In this document: one piece after another, positions 1-7,494 of the stretch
Layout: each line of letters begins with the position of its first letter
How positions within the stretch are numbered: the stretch's first letter is position 1
DNA from: Chersky-265 sp035275285
GTDB lineage: Bacteria > Fibrobacterota > Fibrobacteria > UBA11236
Assembly: GCA_035275285.1 (NCBI GenBank)
Contig: DATENA010000246.1
Coordinates: 1-27,515, forward strand
Direction: 5' to 3'
DNA length: 27,515 nucleotides
The notes under the pieces: generated by a model
The model's database searches: none
What the model saw: only the letters and a program-made list of their open reading frames with translations
Told to the model about the DNA's origin: nothing
Translations under genes and position numbers: made by a program

Positions 1-169
1 ATTTCAACCAAGTATTGACGTCGGTCAAGCAGGCCGTACAGATCTTCTGACTGGACACCAGCCCGACCGTTTTGTTGAGGATTAGTTCGTTGATCAGGGA
101 CTCGAAATTGGCTTCCGTGATGTTGTTCCCCATCCCGACCACCATCCGGATCGCGGAGGTCGCCGGCAT
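1..169 (-). CDS. Possible hypothetical protein, C-terminus beyond the window
   Basis: The minus strand is open from an ATG at 169 to the window edge (about 56 codons), giving a soluble-looking start that begins MPATSAIRMVVGMGNN and includes a C-x2-C pair (ICTAC) near residue 45. I do not recognise a family. Nothing resembling a good ribosome-binding site precedes the ATG, and the frame stays open a further 19 codons upstream to a TTG. It lies downstream of, and in the same direction as, the 236-aa membrane protein at 245-955, so it could be the next gene of that transcript. Too little is visible to decide whether it is real. Confidence 0.25.
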   Translation of the reverse strand, partial: MPATSAIRMVVGMGNNITEANFESLINELILNKTVGLVSSQKICTACLTDVNTWLK

Positions 170-244
170 CCGGGACGGAAACAAAAAGGGGCGGACCCAT
201 CGGAGCCGCGCGCCGGATCGCAAGCACCAATCTTAATGGTGCGT

Positions 245-955
245 CTAAGGCCCGCCATGGTGCCTGAGTTTCCGGAAGCAATCGAAACGTTTCGCCCGGT
301 CCACCTCGTCCTCGCAGGCCCTTTCCGTCGCGAAGCCGGACTCCCGCTGCTTCTCCGCTGCTCCCTGCTTCTCCGCTGCTCTCTGCGGCGGCGACTCCTT
401 GGCCGAGGACGCGACCGCGGCGATCACCGATCCGGCCAGGCCGGCCAGGGCCACGGTCCCGGTTAAGGTCATCATACCACGCGCATCGGAACGCTCCCCT
501 TTGGCTTCCTGCCGGCATTCTTCCTCGGATTTGAACAGGTCCAAGGTGAACAAAGGGTTGCACTCATCGCTGATGGAATTGTACCGCGCATTGGCGACCA
601 GGAAGAGAAGTCCCGAGGTCAGGCCGACGCCGGCCATTACCCAGGCCAGGGCCTTGGATCCGCCGGCACGCCGGCGGGGAGGATCGGGCGCCGTGACGGG
701 CATCGGGGGCTGAACGGCAGGGATGGAAAGCGCATCCGGGGACGGAACCGCCCTTGCGGTATCTTCGGCCAGGGCCAGGGAGTCCGCGCCGGTTTCCGCC
801 GCGCAGAGGCTGTCCAGGGTCAGGAAGGTCCTGAGCTCCGCCGCCGGGATTTCCCCCACCTTGGCCGATTTGAGCGCGACGTAGGCCGAATCCCCGCATA
901 CCGAGGCTAGGCAAGGCTCGAGGAGGCAACCTAAAAGCAGGATTCGCTTCAGCAT
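245..955 (-). CDS. Hypothetical exported/membrane protein with two TM segments
   Basis: 236 aa. The N-terminus (MLKRILLLGCLLEPCLASVCG) looks like a signal peptide, possibly with a lipobox-like cysteine but no clean L-A-G-C. A Pro/Ala-rich linker (about residues 65-100) follows, then a hydrophobic segment around 103-124 (SKALAWVMAGVGLTSGLLFL), a charged Cys-containing loop (SDECNPLF...EEECRQE) and a second hydrophobic segment around 163-184. The C-terminus is a charged Lys/Glu/Arg-rich tail with two more cysteines. The paired cysteines in the loop and tail could form disulfides if the regions are extracytoplasmic. I recognise no family. The arrangement (signal, low-complexity linker, two helices) resembles small uncharacterised envelope proteins. 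The gene stands alone on this strand, downstream of a short GC-rich gap after the flavin oxidoreductase. Confidence 0.6.
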   Translation of the reverse strand: MLKRILLLGCLLEPCLASVCGDSAYVALKSAKVGEIPAAELRTFLTLDSLCAAETGADSLALAEDTARAVPSPDALSIPAVQPPMPVTAPDPPRRRAGGSKALAWVMAGVGLTSGLLFLVANARYNSISDECNPLFTLDLFKSEEECRQEAKGERSDARGMMTLTGTVALAGLAGSVIAAVASSAKESPPQRAAEKQGAAEKQRESGFATERACEDEVDRAKRFDCFRKLRHHGGP

Positions 956-1048
956 GGGCGTCTTTCAGCAGGCATTGCGGGAGCGCACCTGCCATTTTTC
1001 CATGGGACGCACGCCATGGCCGGAATGTAATTCCCGGGCCCGTCTACC

Positions 1049-1068
1049 GGCCCGGTTTTTCCCGGGCC
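1049..1068 (-). terminator. GC-rich hairpin just past the flavin oxidoreductase stop
   Basis: A 7-bp perfect stem (GGCCCGG / CCGGGCC) encloses a 6-nt loop, starting 5 nt past the stop of the minus-strand oxidoreductase. On the minus strand no T-run follows, so intrinsic termination is doubtful. It may instead stabilise the 3' end. Confidence 0.3.
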
Positions 1069-1072
1069 GCGC

Positions 1073-2584
1073 TCAGGCCGTGGCCTTGGCCGCCTCCTGC
1101 ACGGATTTCAGCGCTTCCTTCTGCTCTTTCTTGAACTTGCGCACCGCTTCGCCCGCCTCGCTGTTGCGGTAGTATTCGTCCAAGGGGAAGCAGCCGGACT
1201 TGATGCCGTTGCGGGGCGCGGTGGTGCAATCGCTGAAGGTGCGGCAGATGAACTTGGTTTCCAGGGCGCCCTTTTCCAGGGAGTCCGCGATGATGCGCGG
1301 GTAGGACAGCACCATGCGGCCCACGCCGGCGAAGTCCGTCCAACCCTGGCGGACCAGGGCCTGGGACACGTGCGGCATGTATTCCTGGAGGTAGGTGAGG
1401 CCGGAGCTGACCAGGGGCATTTCCGGAGCGGCGGCCTTGAGCTTCCGCACCACCTGGATCTGCCGTTCCACGTTGATGATGGGATCCTCGGCGGGCTGAT
1501 AGCCGTCGGAAGGCGGGAACAGGGCGGGGCGCTGGATGTGCGGATTATAGTAGGGCGAGCCGGCGGAGACGTTCACCACCGAGACGCCCCAGGACTTGAG
1601 GAGCTTGAGATACTGGGCGGTCTCGGCCAGGTCATAGGCCACGGGATTGTTCTTGTCGATGCCGAAGCCGTATTTGTAGGGCAGGCAATCGGAGAATTCC
1701 TCGGGCATGCCCGGCCCCAGGTTGCCGCCGGTGGCCAGCACGGGGTTGGGCTTGAAGGGCACGAAGTCGAAGGCGGACAGGCGCACGCCGATGATGAGCT
1801 TGGGGGCCGCTTGGCGGATGCCGCTGATGATCTCGCGGGCGAAACGGGAACGGTCTTCCAGCGCCTCGCCGCCGTAAGGGCCCTTGCGCGTGAAGGCGGA
1901 CAGGAACTCATGGCCCAGGTAGCCGTGGCATTGCTTGATGTCGACGAAAGGAACGCCCGCCTTGTCGGCGAGGATCGCGGCTTTCACGTAATGCTCGATG
2001 AGGTCCCGGATATCGTCGTCGGTCATGACCGGATAGTCCATCGGCAGGTTGAACTTGCGGTTCAGGATGGGGTGCGCGTAGACCAGCTTGGGCTCGAGCT
2101 TCTTCTTGTCGGTGGGGCGGCAGAAGCGCCCGGAATGGGTGAGCTGGAAGCCCCACAACAGATCCGCCGTGGTGCCGAAGGAAGCCTGGTGCGCCGCGAG
2201 GCATTCGTCCGCGGCGCGGCGCAATTCATCGATGGTATCCGGCTTGGCCATCAACTGGTTGGGATTGGCGCGGCCATCGGGGCGGACGGCCACGGCCTCC
2301 ATGCCCCACATGAACTTGGCGCCGGACTCCCCGAAGCGGCGCCAACGGCGGATCAGATCCGCGGTGGGGTGGCCGTCGGTGGTGGCGTCCCATCCTTCCA
2401 TGGGATGGATGCAATATCGGTTGCCGACGGTGAAACCGCCCAGTTCGATGGACCGGCCCAGGGGCGATTCCGGGGCCTTGAGAATGGAATCGTCGATGGG
2501 AAGGTCGAGAGAAAGATCCTTCATCCTGTCCCGGAATGCGGCCGGGGTTTTGATGGATGTGAGTCTTTTTATGTCCAGGTCCAT
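1073..2584 (-). CDS. OYE-family NADH:flavin oxidoreductase (FMN TIM barrel)
   Basis: 503 aa, a single FMN-binding TIM-barrel domain of the old-yellow-enzyme/2,4-dienoyl-CoA reductase superfamily with N- and C-terminal extensions and no flavodoxin-type second domain. Seen: the first strand NRYCIHPMEG (55-64), FQLTHSGR (146-153, flavin/substrate pocket), the CHGYLGHEFLS block (219-229), the arginine strand GVRLS (266-270) and the phosphate-binding end SSGLT (393-397) plus GVGRMVLSYP (420-429). The C-terminal part carries cysteines 447, 453 and 465 (C-x5-C-x11-C). The family reduces activated C=C bonds or related carbonyl compounds with NAD(P)H. The substrate here is unknown. The gene is divergent from the sugar-acid cluster and shares its control region. 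The start is supported by GGAG seven bases ahead of the ATG. Role in sugar-acid catabolism is inferred from position only. Confidence 0.85.
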   Translation of the reverse strand: MDLDIKRLTSIKTPAAFRDRMKDLSLDLPIDDSILKAPESPLGRSIELGGFTVGNRYCIHPMEGWDATTDGHPTADLIRRWRRFGESGAKFMWGMEAVAVRPDGRANPNQLMAKPDTIDELRRAADECLAAHQASFGTTADLLWGFQLTHSGRFCRPTDKKKLEPKLVYAHPILNRKFNLPMDYPVMTDDDIRDLIEHYVKAAILADKAGVPFVDIKQCHGYLGHEFLSAFTRKGPYGGEALEDRSRFAREIISGIRQAAPKLIIGVRLSAFDFVPFKPNPVLATGGNLGPGMPEEFSDCLPYKYGFGIDKNNPVAYDLAETAQYLKLLKSWGVSVVNVSAGSPYYNPHIQRPALFPPSDGYQPAEDPIINVERQIQVVRKLKAAAPEMPLVSSGLTYLQEYMPHVSQALVRQGWTDFAGVGRMVLSYPRIIADSLEKGALETKFICRTFSDCTTAPRNGIKSGCFPLDEYYRNSEAGEAVRKFKKEQKEALKSVQEAAKATA

Positions 2585-2611
2585 TATATGCTCCAGTTCA
2601 CATTTGAGCCT

Positions 2612-2617
2612 AATATA
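2612..2617 (-). promoter_or_regulatory. Candidate -10 (TATATT) for the flavin oxidoreductase
   Basis: On the minus strand TATATT lies 28 bases before the ATG, which would give a 5' UTR of about 20 nt containing the GGAG ribosome-binding site. No good -35 is seen at 17 bp. The same hexamer recurs near three other starts in the window. Confidence 0.35.
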
Positions 2618-2639
2618 TAACTCGGGCGTAAAAAATACA

Positions 2640-2726
2640 CGTAATTTATTTTGACAAAAGTACTTTTCGGGGGTAGATTAATTTTCGAGGCCTTTGAGCC
2701 CATGCAACTGGTTTGCGTAATTTATT
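2640..2726. repeat. 11-bp direct repeats flanking the catabolic promoter
   Basis: CGTAATTTATT occurs at 2640-2650 and again at 2716-2726, 76 bp apart. The similarity continues imperfectly into TTGACAA and ATGCGACAA. The second copy is also half of an imperfect palindrome (GCGTAAT, two bases, ATTATGC). One copy abuts the -35 and the other lies in the 5' UTR, a usual layout for looping or paired operator sites. Binding by the adjacent XRE-cupin regulator is inference. Confidence 0.45.
2651..2679 (+). promoter_or_regulatory. Sigma70-like promoter of the sugar-acid operon with internal palindrome
   Basis: TTGACA (2651-2656), a 17-bp spacer and TAGATT (2674-2679) form the best sigma70-type promoter seen in the window, giving a leader of roughly 70 nt to the ATG at 2755. 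The spacer contains the perfect 12-bp palindrome AAAAGTACTTTT (2656-2667), which shares its first base with the last base of the -35. A dyad in this position is typical of a repressor operator. The likely ligand-responsive protein is the XRE-cupin regulator encoded by the second gene of the operon. Confidence 0.65.
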
Positions 2727-2754
2727 ATGCGACAACGGAAAATTTGGTAGCGTC

Positions 2755-4197
2755 ATGGTAAATCTCCCCCAATTTCGACTTCGCGAAGCTTCGGTCTTTT
2801 CCCGCCAGGTCAAGACCCGGATGCCTTTCCGCTTCGGCCGCTCGACCATGACCCAGATGCCCATCCTGCATCTCCGCCTGACGGTGGAAACGGATACGGG
2901 CGAGGTCCTCACGGGCGTGAGCGCCAGCGGCATCCCGCCCCTGTGGTTCGACAAAGCGGCCGGCAAGACCCATGCGGACAACATCCAGGACCTGTCCCTT
3001 TCCCTGCGCCTGGCCCTCGATCATTACATGCAGTTGGATCCATCCCCGGTGTGGTTCCTGCATAAGATAGCCGAGCCGGTCACGCGCAAAGCGGCGGAAG
3101 CCAAGGGGCTGAACGAACTGACCGCAGGCTTCGGCGTGGCCCTGGTGGACGCGGCCCTCATCGACGCGGCCTGCCGTCACACGGGAGTTACCTTCCACGC
3201 GGCCCTGAAGGCGAACCTGTTCGGCTACGGCGCGGACTTCGCCGCCATGGTCCCCGCGGCTCCCCTGGAGCGCATCGCCCTCCGCCATACGGTGGGCCTG
3301 GTGGATCCCATCGTCGACGGCGACGTCACGGAACCCGTCGGCGACGGCCTGCCGGAATCGCTGGAGCAGGTGGTCCGCCACTACCGGGCCAGGTTCTTCA
3401 AGCTCAAGATTTCCGGGGACGCCGCCGCCTCCCGGGATCGCCTGCGTCGCATCGCCTCCGTGCTCGACGCGCAGGCGGGCGATTACCGCGCCACCCTGGA
3501 CGGCAACGAGCAGTTCCACGACATGGGCGGGTTCGCCGACTTCATCCGGGACGCGTCCCGGGATCCGGCCCTGCAAAACCTCTGGCACCGCACCCTCCTC
3601 ATCGAGCAGCCCGTGGGCCGCGCCCATTCCCTGGTGGACGCCGTGGCCGGGCCGCTCAAGGAAGTCTCCGCCTTCAAGCCCGTCATCATCGACGAGTCCG
3701 ACGGCAGCGACGACTCCGTGGGCCGGGCCCTTTCCCTGGGCTATCGCGGCATCTCCGCCAAGAATTGCAAAGGCGTGTTCCGCACCCTGCACAGCTTCCG
3801 CGCCATCAAGGAACTGGAATCGCAAGGCAAGGAAAGCCCCATCCTCTCCAGCGAGGATCTGACCAACGCCCCCATCGTCCCGCTCCACCAGGATCTGTGC
3901 GTGGCCGCGGCCCTGGGCATCCGCCACAGCGAACGGAACGGGCACCATTACATCATCGGGTTCGATTTCCTCTCCCCCAAGGAGCGGCAGGACGCCCTGC
4001 GCGAATTCCCGTCCCTCTACCAGGCCCGCGAGCATGGCTCGCCGGTGGTGCGCATCGAGGACGGGTTCATCTCTCTGAAAGAGCTCAATCGCAACGGTTT
4101 CGGCACCGCATCCGAACCGGATTGGGAAAACCTGGAGCCCGTGCGGCTCCCGGAAATCCCCGAAGACGTCATCGAGGATAAAAGGAGCGATCCATGA
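2755..4197 (+). CDS. Enolase-superfamily (mandelate racemase/MLE) enzyme
   Basis: 480 aa from the ATG at 2755. An in-frame TTG at 2713 exists but lies in the leader. The N-terminal capping domain (about 1-130) is followed by the (beta/alpha)7-beta barrel. Visible superfamily residues: KLK at 216-218 (the K-x-K of the second barrel strand), Asp249 (TLDGN), Glu284 (LIEQP) and Asp313 (IIDES) as presumed Mg2+ ligands or their neighbours, and Lys336 (SAKNCKG) as the opposite-face lysine. These enzymes abstract a proton alpha to a carboxylate, giving epimerisation, cycloisomerisation or dehydration. K-x-K is usual in the MLE subgroup rather than the sugar-acid dehydratases. Its partners (KDG-type kinase, KDPG aldolase) nevertheless point to a sugar acid, so the exact reaction is open. 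The stop codon overlaps the next start as ATGA. Confidence 0.75.
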   Translation: MVNLPQFRLREASVFSRQVKTRMPFRFGRSTMTQMPILHLRLTVETDTGEVLTGVSASGIPPLWFDKAAGKTHADNIQDLSLSLRLALDHYMQLDPSPVWFLHKIAEPVTRKAAEAKGLNELTAGFGVALVDAALIDAACRHTGVTFHAALKANLFGYGADFAAMVPAAPLERIALRHTVGLVDPIVDGDVTEPVGDGLPESLEQVVRHYRARFFKLKISGDAAASRDRLRRIASVLDAQAGDYRATLDGNEQFHDMGGFADFIRDASRDPALQNLWHRTLLIEQPVGRAHSLVDAVAGPLKEVSAFKPVIIDESDGSDDSVGRALSLGYRGISAKNCKGVFRTLHSFRAIKELESQGKESPILSSEDLTNAPIVPLHQDLCVAAALGIRHSERNGHHYIIGFDFLSPKERQDALREFPSLYQAREHGSPVVRIEDGFISLKELNRNGFGTASEPDWENLEPVRLPEIPEDVIEDKRSDP

Positions 4198-4802
4198 TCG
4201 ACCGAACCGAAAATGCCGCCGCAGTCGAGCAAGAAGAAGTCGTGGAGGAAACCAACGGCCACGCCCGCCCCGCCAAGACGTATCCCTACGACTTCTCCAT
4301 CCTGCGCAACCTGCGCAAGGCCCAGGGCTTCACCATCGCGGACATCGCGCAGGCTTCCGGCATTTCCACGGCCGTGATCTCCCGCATCGAGCGGAACCAG
4401 GCCGTGCCGGAACTGGACACCCTCTCGCGCTTGGGCAAGGCCTTCGGCATCTCCGCGACGGACCTGCTCGGCCTGGCGGAGTTCCGCACCGCCCAGATCA
4501 CGGCGTCCCAGCATTACGTGTCCGGCGGCTTCCAGTTCCAGCACATCAACTTCATGAACATCCAGTGCTTCCTGGGCTCCGCCCTGGCCGGCGGCACCGT
4601 CAGCCGCCCGGAAGTCCACCACAACGATCACGAGATCTGCTGGGTGCTGCAAGGCAGCATCGAGATGGTGCTGAACGAAGAGCGCCACGTGCTGAAGGAA
4701 GGCGACGCCATCCAGTTCGACGCCGTGCTCTCGCATACCTACCGCGCCTTGTCCGATTGCCGCATCCTCACCCTGCACATCCGCAAGGGCAAGCAGATCT
4801 GA
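4194..4802 (+). CDS. XRE-family regulator with C-terminal cupin
   Basis: 202 aa. A charged, disordered lead (1-28) precedes an HTH_3 domain (about 36-93: LRKAQGFTIADIAQASGIS, then VISRIERNQAVPELDTLSRL). A cupin_2 domain (about 118-198) follows, with HHNDHE (142-147) as likely metal- or ligand-binding residues and the second cupin half GDAIQFDAVLSHTYRAL (170-186). XRE-cupin proteins such as PuuR usually sense a small metabolite and repress the operon they sit in. Here the start overlaps the stop of the enolase-like gene (ATGA), with AAAAGGAG upstream serving as its ribosome-binding site, so enzyme and regulator are probably translationally coupled. Likely target: the palindrome and direct repeats at 2640-2726 (inference). 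Confidence 0.88.
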   Translation: MIDRTENAAAVEQEEVVEETNGHARPAKTYPYDFSILRNLRKAQGFTIADIAQASGISTAVISRIERNQAVPELDTLSRLGKAFGISATDLLGLAEFRTAQITASQHYVSGGFQFQHINFMNIQCFLGSALAGGTVSRPEVHHNDHEICWVLQGSIEMVLNEERHVLKEGDAIQFDAVLSHTYRALSDCRILTLHIRKGKQI

Positions 4803-4845
4803 ACCCCGGGCCGTCCCCCGAGGCGGCGAGAAGGAAGGTTGAACC

Positions 4846-5079
4846 ATGCAAACGCAGAACGTCTCCCCCGCCGCCGGCGGCCCCCGCACCATCCTCCTGG
4901 GCCGCAACCGCCCCGGCACCCTGGCCGAACCCCGCGCCATCGTGGTGAAGAGCTTCGAGCGCCGGACCAATGTCCCACGCCCTTCGCCGTCCGTGGGCCG
5001 CTCCGTCGCCGCCGATGCCCCCATCGCCCACCCGGTTCCCGCCGCCGCTCCGGCCGCGGGCCGTTCCGCCCTTCCTTAG
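4846..5079 (+). CDS. Small disordered protein, function unknown
   Basis: 77 aa, ATG at 4846 preceded by GAAGGAAGG at good spacing, ending 17 nt before the GH88-like start. The first half contains a basic hydrophobic stretch (RTILLGRNRPGTLAEPRAIVVKSFERR, residues 14-40, quoted in parts: RTILLGRNRP and AIVVKSFERR). The second half is Pro/Ala-rich and low complexity. No family is recognised. It sits in line with the operon and has a plausible ribosome-binding site. It might be a real small protein, or a translated spacer helping to couple translation to the hydrolase, whose own ribosome-binding site is weak. Confidence 0.4.
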   Translation: MQTQNVSPAAGGPRTILLGRNRPGTLAEPRAIVVKSFERRTNVPRPSPSVGRSVAADAPIAHPVPAAAPAAGRSALP

Positions 5080-5096
5080 CCCCGGGACCCGATAAC

Positions 5097-6485
5097 ATGA
5101 TCGAGATCAAGAACTCCCTGAAACCCCAGGACCTTTCCGCCAAGCTGGACCGCCTGTGGGCGGCCTCCGCCGAGAAGATCGAATCCATCGAGAAAACGTG
5201 GGATCCGGCGCAAGGCTCCCCGGTCTTCACCGTCAAGGGCAAGTACACCTCCAAGGGCTGGACCGAATGGACGCAAGGGTTCGTCTACGGCTCCGCGATC
5301 CTGCAATACGACGCCACCGGCGACGCGGCCTTCCTGGAAATCGGCCGCGGCCACACCTTCAAGGACATGGCCGGGCACATCACCCACACGGGCGTGCACG
5401 ACCACGGCTTCAACAACGTCAGCACCTACGGCAACCTGTGGCGGCTCATCGTCGAAGGCCGCATCCAGGCCGACGGCCGCGAGAAGGATTTCTACGAGCT
5501 GGCCCTCAAGTGCTCCGGCGCCGTGCAGGCCATGCGCTGGACCCCCATCAACAACGGCCGGGGCTTCATCCATTCCTTCAACGGCCCCCATTCCCTGTTC
5601 GCGGACACCATCCGCTCCCTGCGCGCGCTCGCCCTGTCCCATAAGCTGGGCCATACCCTGCTGGGGGAGAAGGACGCCAAGATCAACCTGCTGGGGCGCC
5701 TGGTCGATCACGCGGCCGTGACCGCCGAGTTCACCCTGTTCTACGGCGAAGGCCGCGACAGCTACGACGTGCCCGCCCTGCGCGGCCGGGCCGCCCACGA
5801 GATCCTCTTCAACACCAACGACGGAAGCTACCGCTGCCCCAACTCCCAGCAGGGCTACGCGCCTTTCACCACCTGGACGCGCGGCCTGGCCTGGGTCATG
5901 CTCGGCTACGCCGAGGAGCTGGAATTCCTGGCCACCCTGTCCGACAAGGACCTGGACGCGGTGGGCGGACGCAAGGCCGTGGAGGCCATGATGCTCAAGG
6001 CCGCCAGGGCCTCCTGCGATTTCTACATCGCGCAGACGCCCAGGGACGGCATCCCCTATTGGGACACCGGCGCCCCCAACCTGCACAAGCTGGGCAATTA
6101 CCTGGACAAGCCGGCCGACCCGTTCAACGAGCACGAGCCCGTGGACAGCTCCGCCGCCGCCATCGCCTGCCAGGGCCTCCTGCGCCTGGGCCGCCTGCTG
6201 CGCGCGCGCGGCGAGACCGCCGCAGGGGATCGCTATTGGCAGGCCGGCCTCACCGTGGTCGATCGCCTGTTCGAGGAACCCTACCTGAGCACGGATCCGG
6301 CGCATCAGGGCCTGCTCCTGCACAACGTCTACCACCGCCCCAACGGCTGGGACTACGTCCCGCCCGGAGCCAAAGTCCCTCTCGGCGAGTCCAGTCAATG
6401 GGGCGACTACCATGCGCGGGAAGCGGCGCTGTACCTGCAGAGGATCATCAAGAACGGGAAGTACTATGCGTTCTACGGGGCCTGA
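5097..6485 (+). CDS. GH88-like unsaturated glycuronyl hydrolase family protein
   Basis: 462 aa, with no signal peptide, so cytoplasmic. It has the alternating helix pattern of an (alpha/alpha)6 barrel. GH88-type blocks: HDHGF (101-105, Asp102 at the position of a conserved catalytic-site Asp), LFADTIRSL (168-176, Asp170 a candidate general acid/base), TWTRGLAW (259-266), PVDSSAAAIA (348-357) and SSQWGDYHAREAAL (432-444). GH88/GH105 enzymes hydrate the vinyl ether of 4,5-unsaturated uronic-acid ends left by polysaccharide lyases, releasing 5-keto-4-deoxyuronate. That fits the downstream 2-keto-3-deoxy acid genes, although no kduI isomerase is seen. The ATG at 5097 has only a weak ribosome-binding site. 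The frame is open further upstream, but the extension is an Arg/Pro-rich shadow of the small ORF. Exact substrate not determinable. Confidence 0.75.
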   Translation: MIEIKNSLKPQDLSAKLDRLWAASAEKIESIEKTWDPAQGSPVFTVKGKYTSKGWTEWTQGFVYGSAILQYDATGDAAFLEIGRGHTFKDMAGHITHTGVHDHGFNNVSTYGNLWRLIVEGRIQADGREKDFYELALKCSGAVQAMRWTPINNGRGFIHSFNGPHSLFADTIRSLRALALSHKLGHTLLGEKDAKINLLGRLVDHAAVTAEFTLFYGEGRDSYDVPALRGRAAHEILFNTNDGSYRCPNSQQGYAPFTTWTRGLAWVMLGYAEELEFLATLSDKDLDAVGGRKAVEAMMLKAARASCDFYIAQTPRDGIPYWDTGAPNLHKLGNYLDKPADPFNEHEPVDSSAAAIACQGLLRLGRLLRARGETAAGDRYWQAGLTVVDRLFEEPYLSTDPAHQGLLLHNVYHRPNGWDYVPPGAKVPLGESSQWGDYHAREAALYLQRIIKNGKYYAFYGA

Positions 6486-6500
6486 ACAAGCCGGGGAGAG

Positions 6501-6654
6501 AGTTCAAAGTGCAAAAGTCAAAATGCAAAAGTCAAATTGAAAGAGATGAGGCAATGCCTTTCTTTCAAAGCACGGCCCGAAGAGATGCGCCTCGATGCAA
6601 AATCGGAGGCTCCCCCATTTTGCACTTTGACTTTCGCACTTTGAACTTTGAACT
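6501..6654. repeat. Heptamer inverted-repeat element 1
   Basis: The left arm is six consecutive 7-nt units from 6501: AGTTCAA, AGTGCAA, AAGTCAA, AATGCAA, AAGTCAA, ATTGAAA. The right arm (6620-6654) is the complement of five units: AGTTCAA, AGTTCAA, AGTGCGA, AAGTCAA, AGTGCAA. Aligned, the arms match except for two substitutions and one extra AGTTCAA unit on the right, an exact one-unit length difference. The central 77 nt contains a small hairpin near 6590-6610. The element starts 15 nt after the hydrolase stop and would form a long imperfect stem in the transcript. Confidence 0.85.
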
Positions 6655-6707
6655 CCCTTCTTTCTCTTAACCCTCACAAAGCATAGTCCACGGAGAATCT
6701 TAGTCAC

Positions 6708-7478
6708 ATGAGCAAAAGACTCGCAGTAGTCACCGGAGGCGGGCGCGGAATCGGTCTCGGCATCTCCACCAGCCTGGCCGGGGAAGGCTTCGATCTGGCC
6801 GTTTGCGGGCAGAAAGAAGAGAAGGATGTGGATTCCCTGCCCGGCCTCCGGGCCCTGGGCGCCAAGGTGCTCTACGTCCGGGCCAACGTGGCCGAGGCGC
6901 GCGACCGGGAGAACCTGCTGGCCGCCGTGCGCGAGACCTTCGGCCGCCTGGACGTGCTGGTGAACAACGCCGGCATCGCGCCCAAGGTGCGCGCCGACAT
7001 CCTGGAAGCCGGGGAAGAGAGCTTCGACGAACTCATCAAGGTGAACCTGCGCGGGCCCTACTTCCTCACGCAGAAGGCCGCCCAATGGATGATCGCCCAG
7101 CGCAAGGACGATCCGTCCCGGACGCAGTCCATCGTCAACATCACCTCCATCTCCGCCACCGTGGCTTCGGTCAACCGCGGGGACTATTGCCTGGCCAAGG
7201 CCGCCCTGGGCATGTCCAACCAGCTCTGGTCCGTGCGCCTGGCCGAGTTCGGCATCCCGGTGTACGAGGTGCGCCCCGGCATCATCAAGACCGACATGAC
7301 CGCGGGCGTAACCGGCAAGTACGATGCGCTCATCGCCGGAGGCCTGGTCCCGCAGAACCGCTGGGGCCTCCCCGAAGACGTGGGCAAGGCCGTGGCCATG
7401 CTCGCACGGGGGGACCTCCCTTATTCGACGGGGCAGGTTCTGATGGTGGACGGCGGGTTGACGCTGGCGCGGTTGTAA
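6708..7478 (+). CDS. SDR-family NAD(P)-dependent dehydrogenase
   Basis: 256 aa, classical short-chain dehydrogenase. The cofactor motif TGGGRGIG is at 9-16, NNAG at 86-89, the catalytic serine region NITSIS at 144-149 (Ser147), and Tyr160/Lys164 form the YxxxK motif. RPGIIKTDM (189-197) and the C-terminal MVDGG are also typical. It is annotatable only as a FabG/KduD-like oxidoreductase acting on a secondary alcohol or ketone. In a sugar-acid operon, a role like KduD (2-keto-3-deoxygluconate / 5-keto-4-deoxyuronate interconversion) or a sugar-acid dehydrogenase is likely, but that is inference. The gene is bracketed by heptamer inverted-repeat elements on both sides. The nearest GGAG is about 12 bases from the ATG, so initiation may be modest. 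Confidence 0.87.
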   Translation: MSKRLAVVTGGGRGIGLGISTSLAGEGFDLAVCGQKEEKDVDSLPGLRALGAKVLYVRANVAEARDRENLLAAVRETFGRLDVLVNNAGIAPKVRADILEAGEESFDELIKVNLRGPYFLTQKAAQWMIAQRKDDPSRTQSIVNITSISATVASVNRGDYCLAKAALGMSNQLWSVRLAEFGIPVYEVRPGIIKTDMTAGVTGKYDALIAGGLVPQNRWGLPEDVGKAVAMLARGDLPYSTGQVLMVDGGLTLARL

Positions 7479-7494
7479 GACGAAGTAAGAGAAA

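Noticed and set aside
2725..4035. A 436-aa minus-strand frame opposite the enolase-like gene
   Set aside because: Its translation is a Gly/Val/His/Glu-rich antisense reading typical of high-GC coding DNA, and the plus strand carries clear family motifs. The same applies to the long antisense frames at 5076-6413, 14447-15820, 15789-17327, 23503-25578 and 25879-27129.
4839..5096. An N-terminal extension of the GH88-like hydrolase
   Set aside because: The extension is Arg/Pro-rich, runs through the 77-aa ORF in another frame, and resembles nothing in the family.
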